From Pseudomonadota bacterium (GTDB lineage: Bacteria > Pseudomonadota > Gammaproteobacteria > Steroidobacterales > Woeseiaceae), in NCBI GenBank assembly GCA_022560695.1, contig JADFSP010000018.1, positions 1 through 50,275 of the forward strand: a stretch of DNA of 50,275 bases, given 5' to 3'. Position 1 is the stretch's first letter. Every line of letters begins with the position of its first letter. Below the pieces are notes generated by a model. That model was not told the DNA's origin. It made no database searches and was given only the letters and a program-made list of their open reading frames with translations. Position numbers and translations under genes: made by a program. This document shows, one piece after another, positions 1 through 8,300 of this stretch.

Positions 1-1
1 T

Positions 2-1045
2 GAGCTGTCCCCGGCTGCACGCCTGTTTGCACGTATCGCCATGTGTGAAGCCGCCAGTCAAGGCGATCGTGGACAGGCGCTTGAAATGGCCCATCGGCTC
101 GATATCAAGACCGAGTATGAGAAGGCATTGTCGGCTGGTTCGCTGGCAGGAGGAGGAGCATTGCTCACGGGGGACACAGCGACCGAAGTTATCGAGTTGT
201 TGCGTTCTGTGTCAATAATTCGTCAAATCGGTGCGCGGCAGGTAGCAATTCCGCGCGGCACGATGCGCACACCACGGATCGATGTTGGCACAACTGCTGG
301 CTACGTCGCTGAAGGCCAAGCGATCCCGACCACGGATCTTAAGACGGGTGCGGTGATGCTGGTCGCCCGTAAGCTCGCCAGCTTGGCGGTGATGACGAAC
401 GAGCTATTGCAGTTTAGCGGTGACGGTGCACCCGATGCTGACGTGATCGTGCTTGACGATCTACTCGACGCTATTGGCCAAGAAGAAAACAGGGCTTTCT
501 TATTCGGCTCCGGCTCGGTCAATGAACCGCTCGGCATTACCAACGCGGTCGCTGCAAGTCATAAGTTCGATGCCAACGCAACGGTCAACGTTGCGAATGT
601 CGTCGCTGATCTTGGCACCGCGATCTCTACATTGCGATCCGCCAACATCCGCTTCCGACAACCGGCATGGATCTTCAGTGGCAGGACGGAGACTTTCCTC
701 ATGACCTTGCTCAACAGCAATGGCAACTTTGTCTTCCGGCAGGAGATCGAAAACGGTCGGTTACTTCGTTGGCCGTTCTTCAGCACTGAGAGCATCCCGA
801 ATGATCTTGGTGGCGGCAGCGATGAGTCCCTGATCATTCTCACGGATGCATCAGAAATCATGCTCGGCGACGTTGATCAAGTAGCCGTGGATAGGTCCGG
901 CGCAGCAACAGTCTCGATCGACGGCGCGGATGTGAATCTTTTCGAGACGGATCGTGCAGCCATTCGAGTCAGAACTTGGAACGACTTGGTCATGCGACAT
1001 GACACCGGTCTCGTCGTCATCGAAAGCGTGAAATGGGGTGCCTGA
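2..1045 (+). CDS. Phage major capsid protein, HK97 family (5' partial)
   Basis: The reading frame is open from the first bases of the window, so the N-terminal part (in this family usually a scaffolding/delta region) lies upstream; the first internal ATG is at 41. The visible part runs from a short helical tail into the HK97-fold core: a glycine-rich AGGGALLTGD segment, then a stretch typical of gp5-like capsids (TPRIDVGTTAGYVAEGQ, LASLAVMTNELL, AFLFGSGSVNEPLGI) and a C-terminal part ending ETDRAAIRVRTWNDLVMRH. About 348 codons are visible. The family self-assembles into icosahedral phage heads. No portal, protease or terminase gene is visible on this side, so it is either the last virion gene of a prophage whose bulk lies upstream or a remnant. 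Encapsulin was considered, but the length and sequence fit phage capsid better. Confidence 0.85.
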   Translation, partial: ELSPAARLFARIAMCEAASQGDRGQALEMAHRLDIKTEYEKALSAGSLAGGGALLTGDTATEVIELLRSVSIIRQIGARQVAIPRGTMRTPRIDVGTTAGYVAEGQAIPTTDLKTGAVMLVARKLASLAVMTNELLQFSGDGAPDADVIVLDDLLDAIGQEENRAFLFGSGSVNEPLGITNAVAASHKFDANATVNVANVVADLGTAISTLRSANIRFRQPAWIFSGRTETFLMTLLNSNGNFVFRQEIENGRLLRWPFFSTESIPNDLGGGSDESLIILTDASEIMLGDVDQVAVDRSGAATVSIDGADVNLFETDRAAIRVRTWNDLVMRHDTGLVVIESVKWGA

Positions 1046-1151
1046 TTAAGAGTCACTGACGGGCATCCTAGACAGAGCGGCGCACGGTCCGTCGTAGCAG
1101 TTGTGGGTGGATGTCCGGTGTATTACTGAGCCCACGTCTGCGAGTCGTACT

Positions 1152-1197
1152 TCGGGGCCTCCTGCTTCTTTAACGGACGGTAGCAGCGAGGCCCCGA
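1152..1197. repeat. GC-rich inverted repeat downstream of capsid gene
   Basis: The left arm at 1152-1166 and right arm at 1182-1197 pair over 10 bp (TCGGGGCCTC with GAGGCCCCGA) and, after one bulged C, over 5 more (CTGCT with AGCAG), with a loop of about 15 nt. There is no T-run after it, so a classical intrinsic terminator is not shown. It may end or stabilise the capsid transcript. Confidence 0.5.
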
Positions 1198-1232
1198 CTT
1201 CCTCCCGGTGGGCCCTATCCGACCCCCTTTAG

Positions 1233-1282
1233 TTTCATATGAAAGTATCATAGGCTTCTTAGACGAGTTGTATATACAACTC
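1233..1282 (+). promoter_or_regulatory. Two perfect palindromes upstream of small phage-like gene (candidate operator region)
   Basis: TTTCATATGAAA at 1233-1244 is a perfect 12-bp palindrome, and GAGTTGTATATACAACTC at 1265-1282 is a perfect 18-bp palindrome. The second lies about 30 bp before the start of the next gene and covers a TATATA stretch that could be a -10 region, the usual place for a repressor operator. GntR-like and LexA-like repressors use sites of broadly this shape, but the binding protein is not identified here. Confidence 0.5.
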
Positions 1283-1310
1283 ATCACCTATGCACTACGC
1301 AGAGGAGAAG

Positions 1311-1655
1311 ATGATGAAGGCACCGACGAAAACGGAGCTGCAACACGCCCTGCAGAAGGCAGGCATACCCTTCAAGTCCAAGACGACGAAGGCCGAGCTG
1401 GAAAAGCTACTCGCTGACAGCTCGACACCGAAGAACAAGAAGCCTCTCGGGACCAAGGCTACACTGCGACAAAAGTTCGAGCGGCGTGGCTACGTGACCT
1501 CAAAGCAAATCGATCAGATCGCCACGACGCTGAACGTGCAACCGGCCACGGTCTTCACTGCGATCAGCGATCTGAAGAATCCGAAGTACGCTGGCTCAGC
1601 AGGCCCGCTTGCCATTCAAAAGGAACCCGACGGAACGTATCGCCTTATGAAGTAG
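1311..1655 (+). CDS. Small basic protein with SAP/HeH-like N-terminus
   Basis: A lysine-rich protein of about 114 residues, not recognised as a named family. The first 35 residues (PTKTELQHALQKAGI ... TTKAELEKLLAD) have the helix-extension-helix spacing of SAP/HeH/LEM-like motifs, which often bind nucleic acid and occur in phage proteins. The rest (RQKFERRGYVTSKQIDQIA, VQPATVFTAISDL) looks like a small winged-helix or helix-turn-helix fold. AGGAG at 1303-1307 favours an ATG at 1311 or 1314 over the upstream ATG at 1290. The upstream palindromes suggest repression. Lying next to the capsid gene, it is probably a phage or phage-remnant gene; a regulatory or DNA-binding role is inference. Confidence 0.6.
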   Translation: MMKAPTKTELQHALQKAGIPFKSKTTKAELEKLLADSSTPKNKKPLGTKATLRQKFERRGYVTSKQIDQIATTLNVQPATVFTAISDLKNPKYAGSAGPLAIQKEPDGTYRLMK

Positions 1656-2021
1656 TCACCAGCCGGTCGGGCTTGTCAGGAACGGCGAGCCCTTCCGAGT
1701 GGTGATTCCACCAACACCTTACCCAAGGCTGGACCCCGATCACTGGGGCCCGGCCAATATAGGCACGCGTAATCAGAGATTACGATGACTGACACCGGCA
1801 AGGCCCTGACTACCAACAAGCACCGCTCTTCTAAACAGCTCGACTAGCCTTCTAGTAGTCCAGAGCAACTATCAAGGACTGCCAGACCAAAACCAGCTAG
1901 CATAAGCATGATGACCAATCCTTACTGTCTGCGTGTCCATTGGTCGTGCAATGACACCACCAGTAGGTTCCTGGGTAGGACGTTGAAACGCCGCTACAGA
2001 CATGAAAAACCTAGGAGTAGC
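1656..2021. other. Noncoding stretch between phage-like segment and patatin gene
   Basis: No convincing gene is visible in about 365 bases. It contains an inverted repeat at 1768-1784 (7-bp arms CGTAATC and GATTACG around AGA) and a short hairpin at 1843-1856 (ACTAG, CCTT, CTAGT). I looked for a tRNA or tmRNA end that could act as an attachment site and did not find one. A junction between prophage and host chromosome could lie here, but no duplicated core can be seen within the window. Confidence 0.4.
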
Positions 2022-4229
2022 GTGCGTCGCATCGCCGTCATGGCCTTCATTCTCTGTTCGATATCTGCTGCAAGTACCAGCGCGGCGGCGCCGCCGGACG
2101 GCGGGCGGCCTAAGGTCGGCCTGGTGCTTGGTGGCGGTGGTGCGCGAGGTGCCGCACATATCGGTGTGCTGCGTGAACTCGAGCGCATGCGAATCCCGAT
2201 CGACGCGATCGCGGGAACCAGCATGGGGGCCATCGTTGGTGGTCTGTACGCCACAGGAATCAGCGCCAGCGAACTCGAAGAACTGTTTGCGTCCCTCGAC
2301 TGGGTAGAGGTGCTCACCGACGCGCCAGGTCGCAAGTATCTGAGCTTTCGTCGCAAGCAGGACGATGAGCAATTCCCGATAAAACTCGAGCTCGGCCTGC
2401 GCGACGGTGAGCTGCTGGTGCCCAAAGGTGTGATCCAGGGACAGAAGCTGGGTCTGTTGTTGCGTAAATTGACGCTCGGCGCGTCTTCAATAACGGACTT
2501 CGACGAGCTACCAATACCATTTCGTGCCGTTGCCTCCGACATCGAACGTGGCGAGGCCTACGTCATCGGTCACGGCGACCTGGCGCAGGCAATTCGTGCG
2601 AGCTTGTCAGTGCCCGGCGTGTTGGCGCCGGTTCGATTCGATGACCGCTGGCTCGTAGACGGCGGGCTTGTCGGCAACCTGCCGATTGACATCATGCAGG
2701 AAATGGGTGTCGACATCATTATTGCGGTCGATGTCCAGTTTCCCCTGTATCCGGCCGAAGAGCTGCAGTCTGCGGTGACGATATCGGAACAAATGCTGAC
2801 CATTCTCATGCGCAAGGAATCCCTGCGGCAGATCGAGCGCCTTGGTGAGCAAGATATCCTGATCAGGCCGGATCTCGGTTTGTATGGGTCTACCAATTTC
2901 AGTGAGATTGCGGCAACCATTGAACCCGGCGCCAACGCGACGCGGGCGATGGCCGGTCGATTGCGTCAGCTTGCCGTGGAAGAGGCAGCGTACGTGGTGT
3001 GGCTTGCGAAACGGGCCGAGCGCGGCTCGGCCACCGGAACGCTGGATTTCGTGCGCGTGATTCACGACAGTCGGCTGGCGCCGGAAGTTCTGGAGTCGCG
3101 GCTCCACCTGGCGGCCGGCGACCCTGTCGATGCTGAGCGTCTCGAGGAGGACGTTAATCGTCTCTACGGTCTGCAGCTGTTTGAGAGTGTCTCCTATCGA
3201 CTGGTGACTGAAGAGGGACGGACCGGCGTCCAGTTCGATGCGCGGTCAAAGAGCTGGGGGCCAAATTACCTGCAGTTCGGCGTGTCGCTCGAAGATGATT
3301 TCGAAGGGTCCACCGGCTTCAATCTTGCCGTCCGATTGACGCGCACCGGCCTGAACCGGCTCGGCGCGGAATGGCGCACAGATTTGCAGGTCGGCACCGA
3401 CCCAGCCCTCGTTTCGGAGTACTACCAACCGCTCAGTTTCGACTCGCGCGTATTTCTCGCGCCGAAACTTGCATTGCGGCAATTCAATCTGAACGCCTTT
3501 GTCATGAATGACAGGGTTGCGACGCTCAGGATATCCAGCGCGCAGGCCGGTATTGACATGGGAACCGAGCTCGGAGCGTTCGGAGAATTTCGCATTGGCG
3601 CCTACCGCGGCATCGGCGAGGCACGTGTCAAGGTTGGCGATCCTGCGCTGCCGAACATCGATTTTGAGACCGGCGGAGTATTTGCGCGCTTGCGTATCGA
3701 TACTCTGGACAATGCGCGCTTTCCACGTCACGGCGTACGGGCCGACGTAACCTGGAATCTCTCCCGACCGGGACTCGGCGCCGACTTCAGGTTTGATACG
3801 ATCGCGGCGGAACTGGCGTCCACGTGGAGCCTTGGCAAGAACAGCCTGCAGATTGGGCTCAGTTACGCGACGACGATCGACTCGGACGACACCATTCAGA
3901 ATTTCTTTCCGTTGGGCGGATTCTGGAGACTTTCGGGTCTCGAGCGCGGTGCGATCAGCGGTCCGCACGCGGCCCTGACGCGACTGGTCTATTACCGGCG
4001 TGTCGGTTCGGGGGGTGGCTTGTTCGATATGCCATTCTATCTGGGTGCGTCAGTCGAGGCCGGCAATGTCTGGCAACGGCGCTCGGATATCGGGTTCAAC
4101 TCGATGCTCATTAACGGCAGCCTGTTTGCCGGCATGGATACCTTCTTCGGGCCGCTGTACCTGGCCGCCGGCTTTGCGGAGGGTGGTCATACGAATTTTT
4201 ACCTGTTTCTCGGCGCGCCGCCGCGCTAG
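2022..4229 (+). CDS. Patatin-like phospholipase with C-terminal outer-membrane barrel (PlpD/RssA type)
   Basis: A secreted lipid hydrolase predicted to sit in or pass through the outer membrane. The GTG at 2022 is preferred: AGGAG lies at 2013-2017 and the resulting start VRRIAVMAFILCSISA is a normal signal peptide, whereas the frame upstream from 1908 is not signal-like. The patatin domain follows (about residues 30-330) with the glycine-rich oxyanion loop GGGGARG, the GTSMG nucleophile elbow (Ser near 67) and the catalytic DGG (Asp near 213). A POTRA-like segment (GTLDFVRVIHDS, DAERLEEDVNRLY) leads to a BamA/FhaC-type beta-barrel in the last 300 residues. This layout is known from type Vd autotransporters such as PlpD. 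The length, about 735 aa, is normal. Phospholipase A activity is family knowledge; release of the patatin domain is not shown. Confidence 0.9.
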   Translation: MRRIAVMAFILCSISAASTSAAAPPDGGRPKVGLVLGGGGARGAAHIGVLRELERMRIPIDAIAGTSMGAIVGGLYATGISASELEELFASLDWVEVLTDAPGRKYLSFRRKQDDEQFPIKLELGLRDGELLVPKGVIQGQKLGLLLRKLTLGASSITDFDELPIPFRAVASDIERGEAYVIGHGDLAQAIRASLSVPGVLAPVRFDDRWLVDGGLVGNLPIDIMQEMGVDIIIAVDVQFPLYPAEELQSAVTISEQMLTILMRKESLRQIERLGEQDILIRPDLGLYGSTNFSEIAATIEPGANATRAMAGRLRQLAVEEAAYVVWLAKRAERGSATGTLDFVRVIHDSRLAPEVLESRLHLAAGDPVDAERLEEDVNRLYGLQLFESVSYRLVTEEGRTGVQFDARSKSWGPNYLQFGVSLEDDFEGSTGFNLAVRLTRTGLNRLGAEWRTDLQVGTDPALVSEYYQPLSFDSRVFLAPKLALRQFNLNAFVMNDRVATLRISSAQAGIDMGTELGAFGEFRIGAYRGIGEARVKVGDPALPNIDFETGGVFARLRIDTLDNARFPRHGVRADVTWNLSRPGLGADFRFDTIAAELASTWSLGKNSLQIGLSYATTIDSDDTIQNFFPLGGFWRLSGLERGAISGPHAALTRLVYYRRVGSGGGLFDMPFYLGASVEAGNVWQRRSDIGFNSMLINGSLFAGMDTFFGPLYLAAGFAEGGHTNFYLFLGAPPR

Positions 4230-4231
4230 TA

Positions 4232-4480
4232 CTAACGCAGAATCTTTTCGAGAATTTGGGTCGGCGTATCAGTATTGCGATAGTAACCGTGACGAGTGGC
4301 CATCCACTCGAAGGCACGGTCCCGCTCGTCCTCGGTCGGGTACCAGTGCAGCCTCTCCCAGTCGTCGCCGAGAATATTCCGCAACGTATCGTCGGGCGGC
4401 AAGCTGATACGGATACCGAAGCGCCGTTCGGCACCGACTGCCCCGGGGTCGACCAGGTTGTGCTGATGGCAGAAATCCAC
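4232..4480 (-). CDS. Small conserved-looking protein of unknown function
   Basis: A reading frame of about 82 residues ending two bases after the convergent patatin gene. It is acidic and aromatic-rich (FGIRISLPPDDTLRNILG, DDWERLHWYPTEDERDRAF) and looks like a folded soluble protein rather than a chance frame. I do not recognise the family. The start is uncertain: the GTG at 4480 is used here, while the frame stays open upstream into the kinase gene with only TTG alternatives. It follows the kinase gene on the same strand and may be co-transcribed with it. Confidence 0.5.
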   Translation of the reverse strand: MDFCHQHNLVDPGAVGAERRFGIRISLPPDDTLRNILGDDWERLHWYPTEDERDRAFEWMATRHGYYRNTDTPTQILEKILR

Positions 4481-4538
4481 GTGCTTGGCTCTTGTTGTCT
4501 GATTCGCGATGAGTATACCGGAACGTGCTTTGTCCGCA

Positions 4539-5195
4539 TCAGCGCGATTCGCCCCGATCGCCTGCTCCTTCGCGATCTGCCCAGCCAAGGAGCCGGCGCG
4601 TAACAAGCAGATACACTGGCTTGATCGTGCGCATCCAGACGCGTGACGGCCAGGATGGACTGGCAAGTATTGCCAGCTCACGCCCCGTTAGCAGATCAGG
4701 ACAATAACTGCGCTTGTGCTTCAGCAGGTGGCGTAAATCCTCGTGCGCCAACAGGCGGAACAGGCGTCCGCGACGTCGCGCGTGCCATGCCAGCTGAAAG
4801 TCGACAAAGGCTGGCCGGCCGTCACTTGTCACCAACAGGTTGGGTTCCTTCGCAAGGTCGTTGTGTACTACGCCAGCGCAATGCAAACGTCTCAGCAGGG
4901 CCGCTGCCGCTTTGAAGTAGCGCGGATCCCGTGGTCGGGCGAGATGCATGGGCATGCCGGCTATGAAGCGCCGTTCGAGCCGGTCTCTGCTCAGATCAAG
5001 CAGTGCGGGAAACCCGTCGAGGCCGTCCAGCGCGGTGAGAGCGCGCGCCTCGCGTCTCAGCAAGCGACGTGCCAGCCAGCGCAGCCCGGGCTGTGCGACG
5101 CCGGCATCGCGAACCAGGCGGACATCATCGCCGCAGGTGACGACGCGGATTTCGCCAAACAGGTCCTTTTTCAGAAGTCGCGATTCAACCATCAT
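4539..5195 (-). CDS. RIO-like / LPS-core-type small kinase
   Basis: A single-domain protein kinase-like fold of about 218 residues. The catalytic loop reads VVHNDLAKEPNLLV (HxD-type with HND, then the Asn of the loop), and the metal-binding DFG equivalent is FVDFQLAW. An arginine-rich N-lobe (RWLARRLLRREARAL) supplies the helix-C region. A basic C-terminal tail (PSRVWMRTIKPVYLLVTRRLL) could bind membrane. Such short kinases in gammaproteobacteria are related to RIO kinases and to lipopolysaccharide-core sugar kinases; the substrate cannot be read from sequence. ATG at 5195 or 5192 is used. It is divergent from the large ATPase gene, with a palindromic repeat in the shared upstream region. Confidence 0.75.
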   Translation of the reverse strand: MMVESRLLKKDLFGEIRVVTCGDDVRLVRDAGVAQPGLRWLARRLLRREARALTALDGLDGFPALLDLSRDRLERRFIAGMPMHLARPRDPRYFKAAAALLRRLHCAGVVHNDLAKEPNLLVTSDGRPAFVDFQLAWHARRRGRLFRLLAHEDLRHLLKHKRSYCPDLLTGRELAILASPSWPSRVWMRTIKPVYLLVTRRLLGWADREGAGDRGESR

Positions 5196-5221
5196 GGGGT
5201 CTGCAATTGGCGCTGACGCTA

Positions 5222-5310
5222 AAAAAACTGGGGTCGAACCGAGGTTTTTCGTAAGATTTGGCGACTAATGAGTCCATCGAGCAAAAACCTCGGTTCGACC
5301 CCAGTTTTTT
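5222..5310. repeat. REP-like palindromic repeat, copy A (28-bp perfect arms)
   Basis: The arms at 5222-5249 and 5283-5310 are exact reverse complements over 28 bp, separated by 33 bp. Each arm holds the core CTGGGGTCGAACCGAGG flanked by A and T runs. The same GGGGTCGAA core occurs at 9385, 17917 and 49411. Here it lies between two divergent genes, so it is not simply a terminator. The layout resembles REP doublets (REPINs) moved by RAYT Y1 transposases, but no such transposase is in the window. Confidence 0.85.
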
Positions 5311-5370
5311 GAGTAATAGCGATACTCTCACGGATGGCAGAGAATACATCAGCACGGTGTAACGGTAGCG

Positions 5371-8300
5371 ATGATGACCGGTAAATCGGACGAACAGGCG
5401 GCGGCTGCTACTCGTGGCAAGGCCGATGCGAGCGGCGAGTTCTTCAGCGTCGGCACGCCGTTGCATGCGGTTCGTGCAGGATACATACGGCGGCGGGCGG
5501 ATGACCTGCTGCACGAGGCCCTGGTTGCCGGGCGATACACGCATGTCATTGCGCCCGATCGCAGCGGCAAGTCGAGCCTGATTGCGGCAACCGCTGCGCA
5601 GCTTGAGAACAACGGTGTCAACGTTGCGATTCTCGATCTCGAACAGATCGGTATTCGGGATGCCGACATAGATGCAGGACGCTGGTATTACAGCGTCGCC
5701 TACCGGCTGCTCCGTCAACTGCGAATTCGTTATGACCTGCAATCCTGGTGGCAGGATAAATCGGTATTGAGCAATCGACAACGTCTGCTCGAATTCTATG
5801 CCGAAGTCATCCTGCAGCATGTGCAGGAGCGAATCGTCATTTTCGTCGACGAGATCCAGTGCATCGGTCGACTACCGTTTGCCGATGAATTGCTCGCGAG
5901 CATTCGATCCGCACACAATGCGCGTGCAACCGACCCTGACTTTTCAAGACTCACATTTGTGCTTATTGGCGAATGCGACCCGTCAAGCCTGATCGACGTG
6001 CCGGAGGCGTCACCGTTCAATGTGACTCAGGCGATTCCACTCGATGACTTCACGCGCCGCGATCTCGTTCTGTTCGCGGCGGAACTGAATCTTGTTCCGG
6101 ATGATGCGCGAACCGCGTTGGACAGAATTTACTATTGGACTCGCGGACAACCCTATTTGTCACAAAAACTCGCCCGTGCGGTGGCGAGAGAAGACATGAA
6201 AGGCGACATCGCCGGGAATATTGATCGCATTGTCATGCATCAGTTGGCAGGCCGAGCCGCATTGCACAGCGAGCCACACATGAGCCATATCCATCGTGAA
6301 GTGGTTGGTCACGGGCGGCAAAGCGAGGCGTTGCTGAACCTTTACGGGCGCTTGCGCAAAGGTGTCGAGGTCATTACCGACATGGGTTCGCCGCTGCAGC
6401 GCCGACTCATGGCGATCGGCCTGATCGAGATCGATGAGCAGGGGCAGTTATGTATTCGGAATCGCATTTACGAGACCGTATTTACCGCGCGCTGGGCGAA
6501 CGAAAATCTGCCAACACACTGGCGGGCGCCGACTATCGCTGCCGCTGCGCTACTGATCGTGCTTGCAATACCTATGTGGTACACACAGTGGCTACCGAAT
6601 TCATACGTCGAAGTTCTGACGTCGGCGAGCGTCGATCTGCGGACGGCCGAAACGACCTGGCTGAATCTTCGCTCCTTTCCCGGACATGCTGACGGTGCGG
6701 ACAATATTTACCGGAATTTCCTCGAGGGCAGGGCCGTCGATGCTGCCGATGAAGCCACGATCATGACAATTTCCGACCTGGCCGCAGCGATCCCGGACTC
6801 CGGTAGTCTGCCACAGCAGTTGCTGGCTGAATTCTGGGATCGGCGCGTCGGGGAGGCGATGCGCACAGAGCGACGCGATGTTGCATTACTGGCGGCGCTG
6901 GAGTCGCTTGTGCTGTCGACGACGAAGAGGCGCCACCGTGCGGCAATGCTCATTGGAGATGATTACCCGTTGCTGATAGCGGCTCTGCCGCCCGGCCGGT
7001 CAGGCGATATCGTATTTGATTCGGCCGGGCTGCTGGTGACAGCCATAAACGGGTCACAAGTATCGCAATGGTCGCTGTCGTTGCAGGCGCTGCAGCCTGG
7101 AGTCGATTGGACGATGACGGCGATCGAGGTGACTCCGTTGCTGCGGCGAGTCGCCGTTGATCGCGATGGTCAGGTGCGGCGACTCGGATTGACAATCAAC
7201 CTGAGTCATCAACGACTTGCGGATCTACGTGTCAAGCTGATTGCGCCGTCCGGCCGGGCCGTGGAAGTGGACACAGGACTGGAGCGAGCATCGAGTAACG
7301 AAGATATTCGAATTTCCACGGCACAGCTTCGTGAATTGATCGGTGAGCCGTTGTCCGGTACCTGGAGTCTGAGCATTCGCGACGAGGTGCTTGGAGTGGC
7401 TGGCCACCTGGTGGGATGGAACCTGACACTCAACGCGCAAGGGCTTGTCGAAGATTTTCAACGAGGATTGGATATACCCGACCCGGTCGAACGCGAAACC
7501 GACAATGTCTGGACGAGCAGCGACGGCCGTTATGCTGTGGCGAGAGCCATGCAGAGCGACAGTGCCCGGGTCTGGGACCTTGCGGCGGCGAAGCCGATCC
7601 GCGCGATCGCAGTCAGTGAAAGCGAAAAGCTGATCGGCCTTGACGCGGGCGCGCGGCGGCTTGTCACGGCTACGCTCGACACGGTCAATCTGTGGGATAT
7701 GAGAACCGGCAGCCGCATTGCGAGCATGCCGGTCGGCGCGGCGAGTATGAACTCGAGACTGACGGCAGACGGTGCGCATCTGTTCGTGCAGCGTCGCAGC
7801 GACTCAGAAACCCGGCTCGAACTTTGGTCGCTCGACGGAGCCGCCATCGAATCGGAGCTGGTCATCGCCGGAACCCCGGCCCTCGTCGCGCTCAACGCCG
7901 CGGGAACTCGTGTCGCGGTCGCCGACTACGACCGCGCCGTACGCATATGGGACTTCGCCGATGCGACTTTGCGTGCGCAAGTCGACCTGACGACCCAACC
8001 GAGTGCGATCAGTCTCGGTGCGGGTGGCAATGTGCTCGGCGTCGTCTACGGAAATGAAGGTGTCGCGCTGTGGCAAGTTGATCGGCCGCAGGTACCGTTG
8101 CTGGAAGAGTTCGGGCGTGGCCAGTGGCAGCTGGTCTTCTCGCCCTCCGGAACGAGCGTCATAGTAGGTCGACCCGGCGCCGGATATCAGGTGCGTCGCT
8201 CGAGCGACGGACATCTCATCGGGCCGGCGATTGGCGCAGACACCCGGCGGACCTCCGATGGTCTGCTCGCATTCAGTCACGACGAGACAACCGTTGTGAC

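Noticed and set aside
8..1000. Open frames antisense to the capsid gene
   Set aside because: Short, low-complexity Ser/Arg-rich shadows of the capsid frame.
2..1045. Capsid-like gene read as an encapsulin nanocompartment
   Set aside because: Length, the glycine-rich N-terminal segment and sequence signatures fit phage HK97 capsids, and no cargo enzyme gene follows.
1152..1197. Hairpin as an intrinsic terminator
   Set aside because: The stem is strong but has no T-run after it, so it is reported only as an inverted repeat.
1656..2021. tRNA or tmRNA attachment site at the phage-host junction
   Set aside because: No cloverleaf, TPsiC arm or tmRNA tag-like frame could be found.
1908..2021. Upstream extension of the patatin gene to ATG 1908
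   Set aside because: The extra 38 residues are not signal-like and the GTG at 2022 has its own ribosome-binding site and a normal signal peptide.
5222..5310. CRISPR repeat or simple terminator
   Set aside because: Only two inverted arms with no repeat-spacer periodicity; it lies between divergent genes, where a terminator has no gene end to serve.
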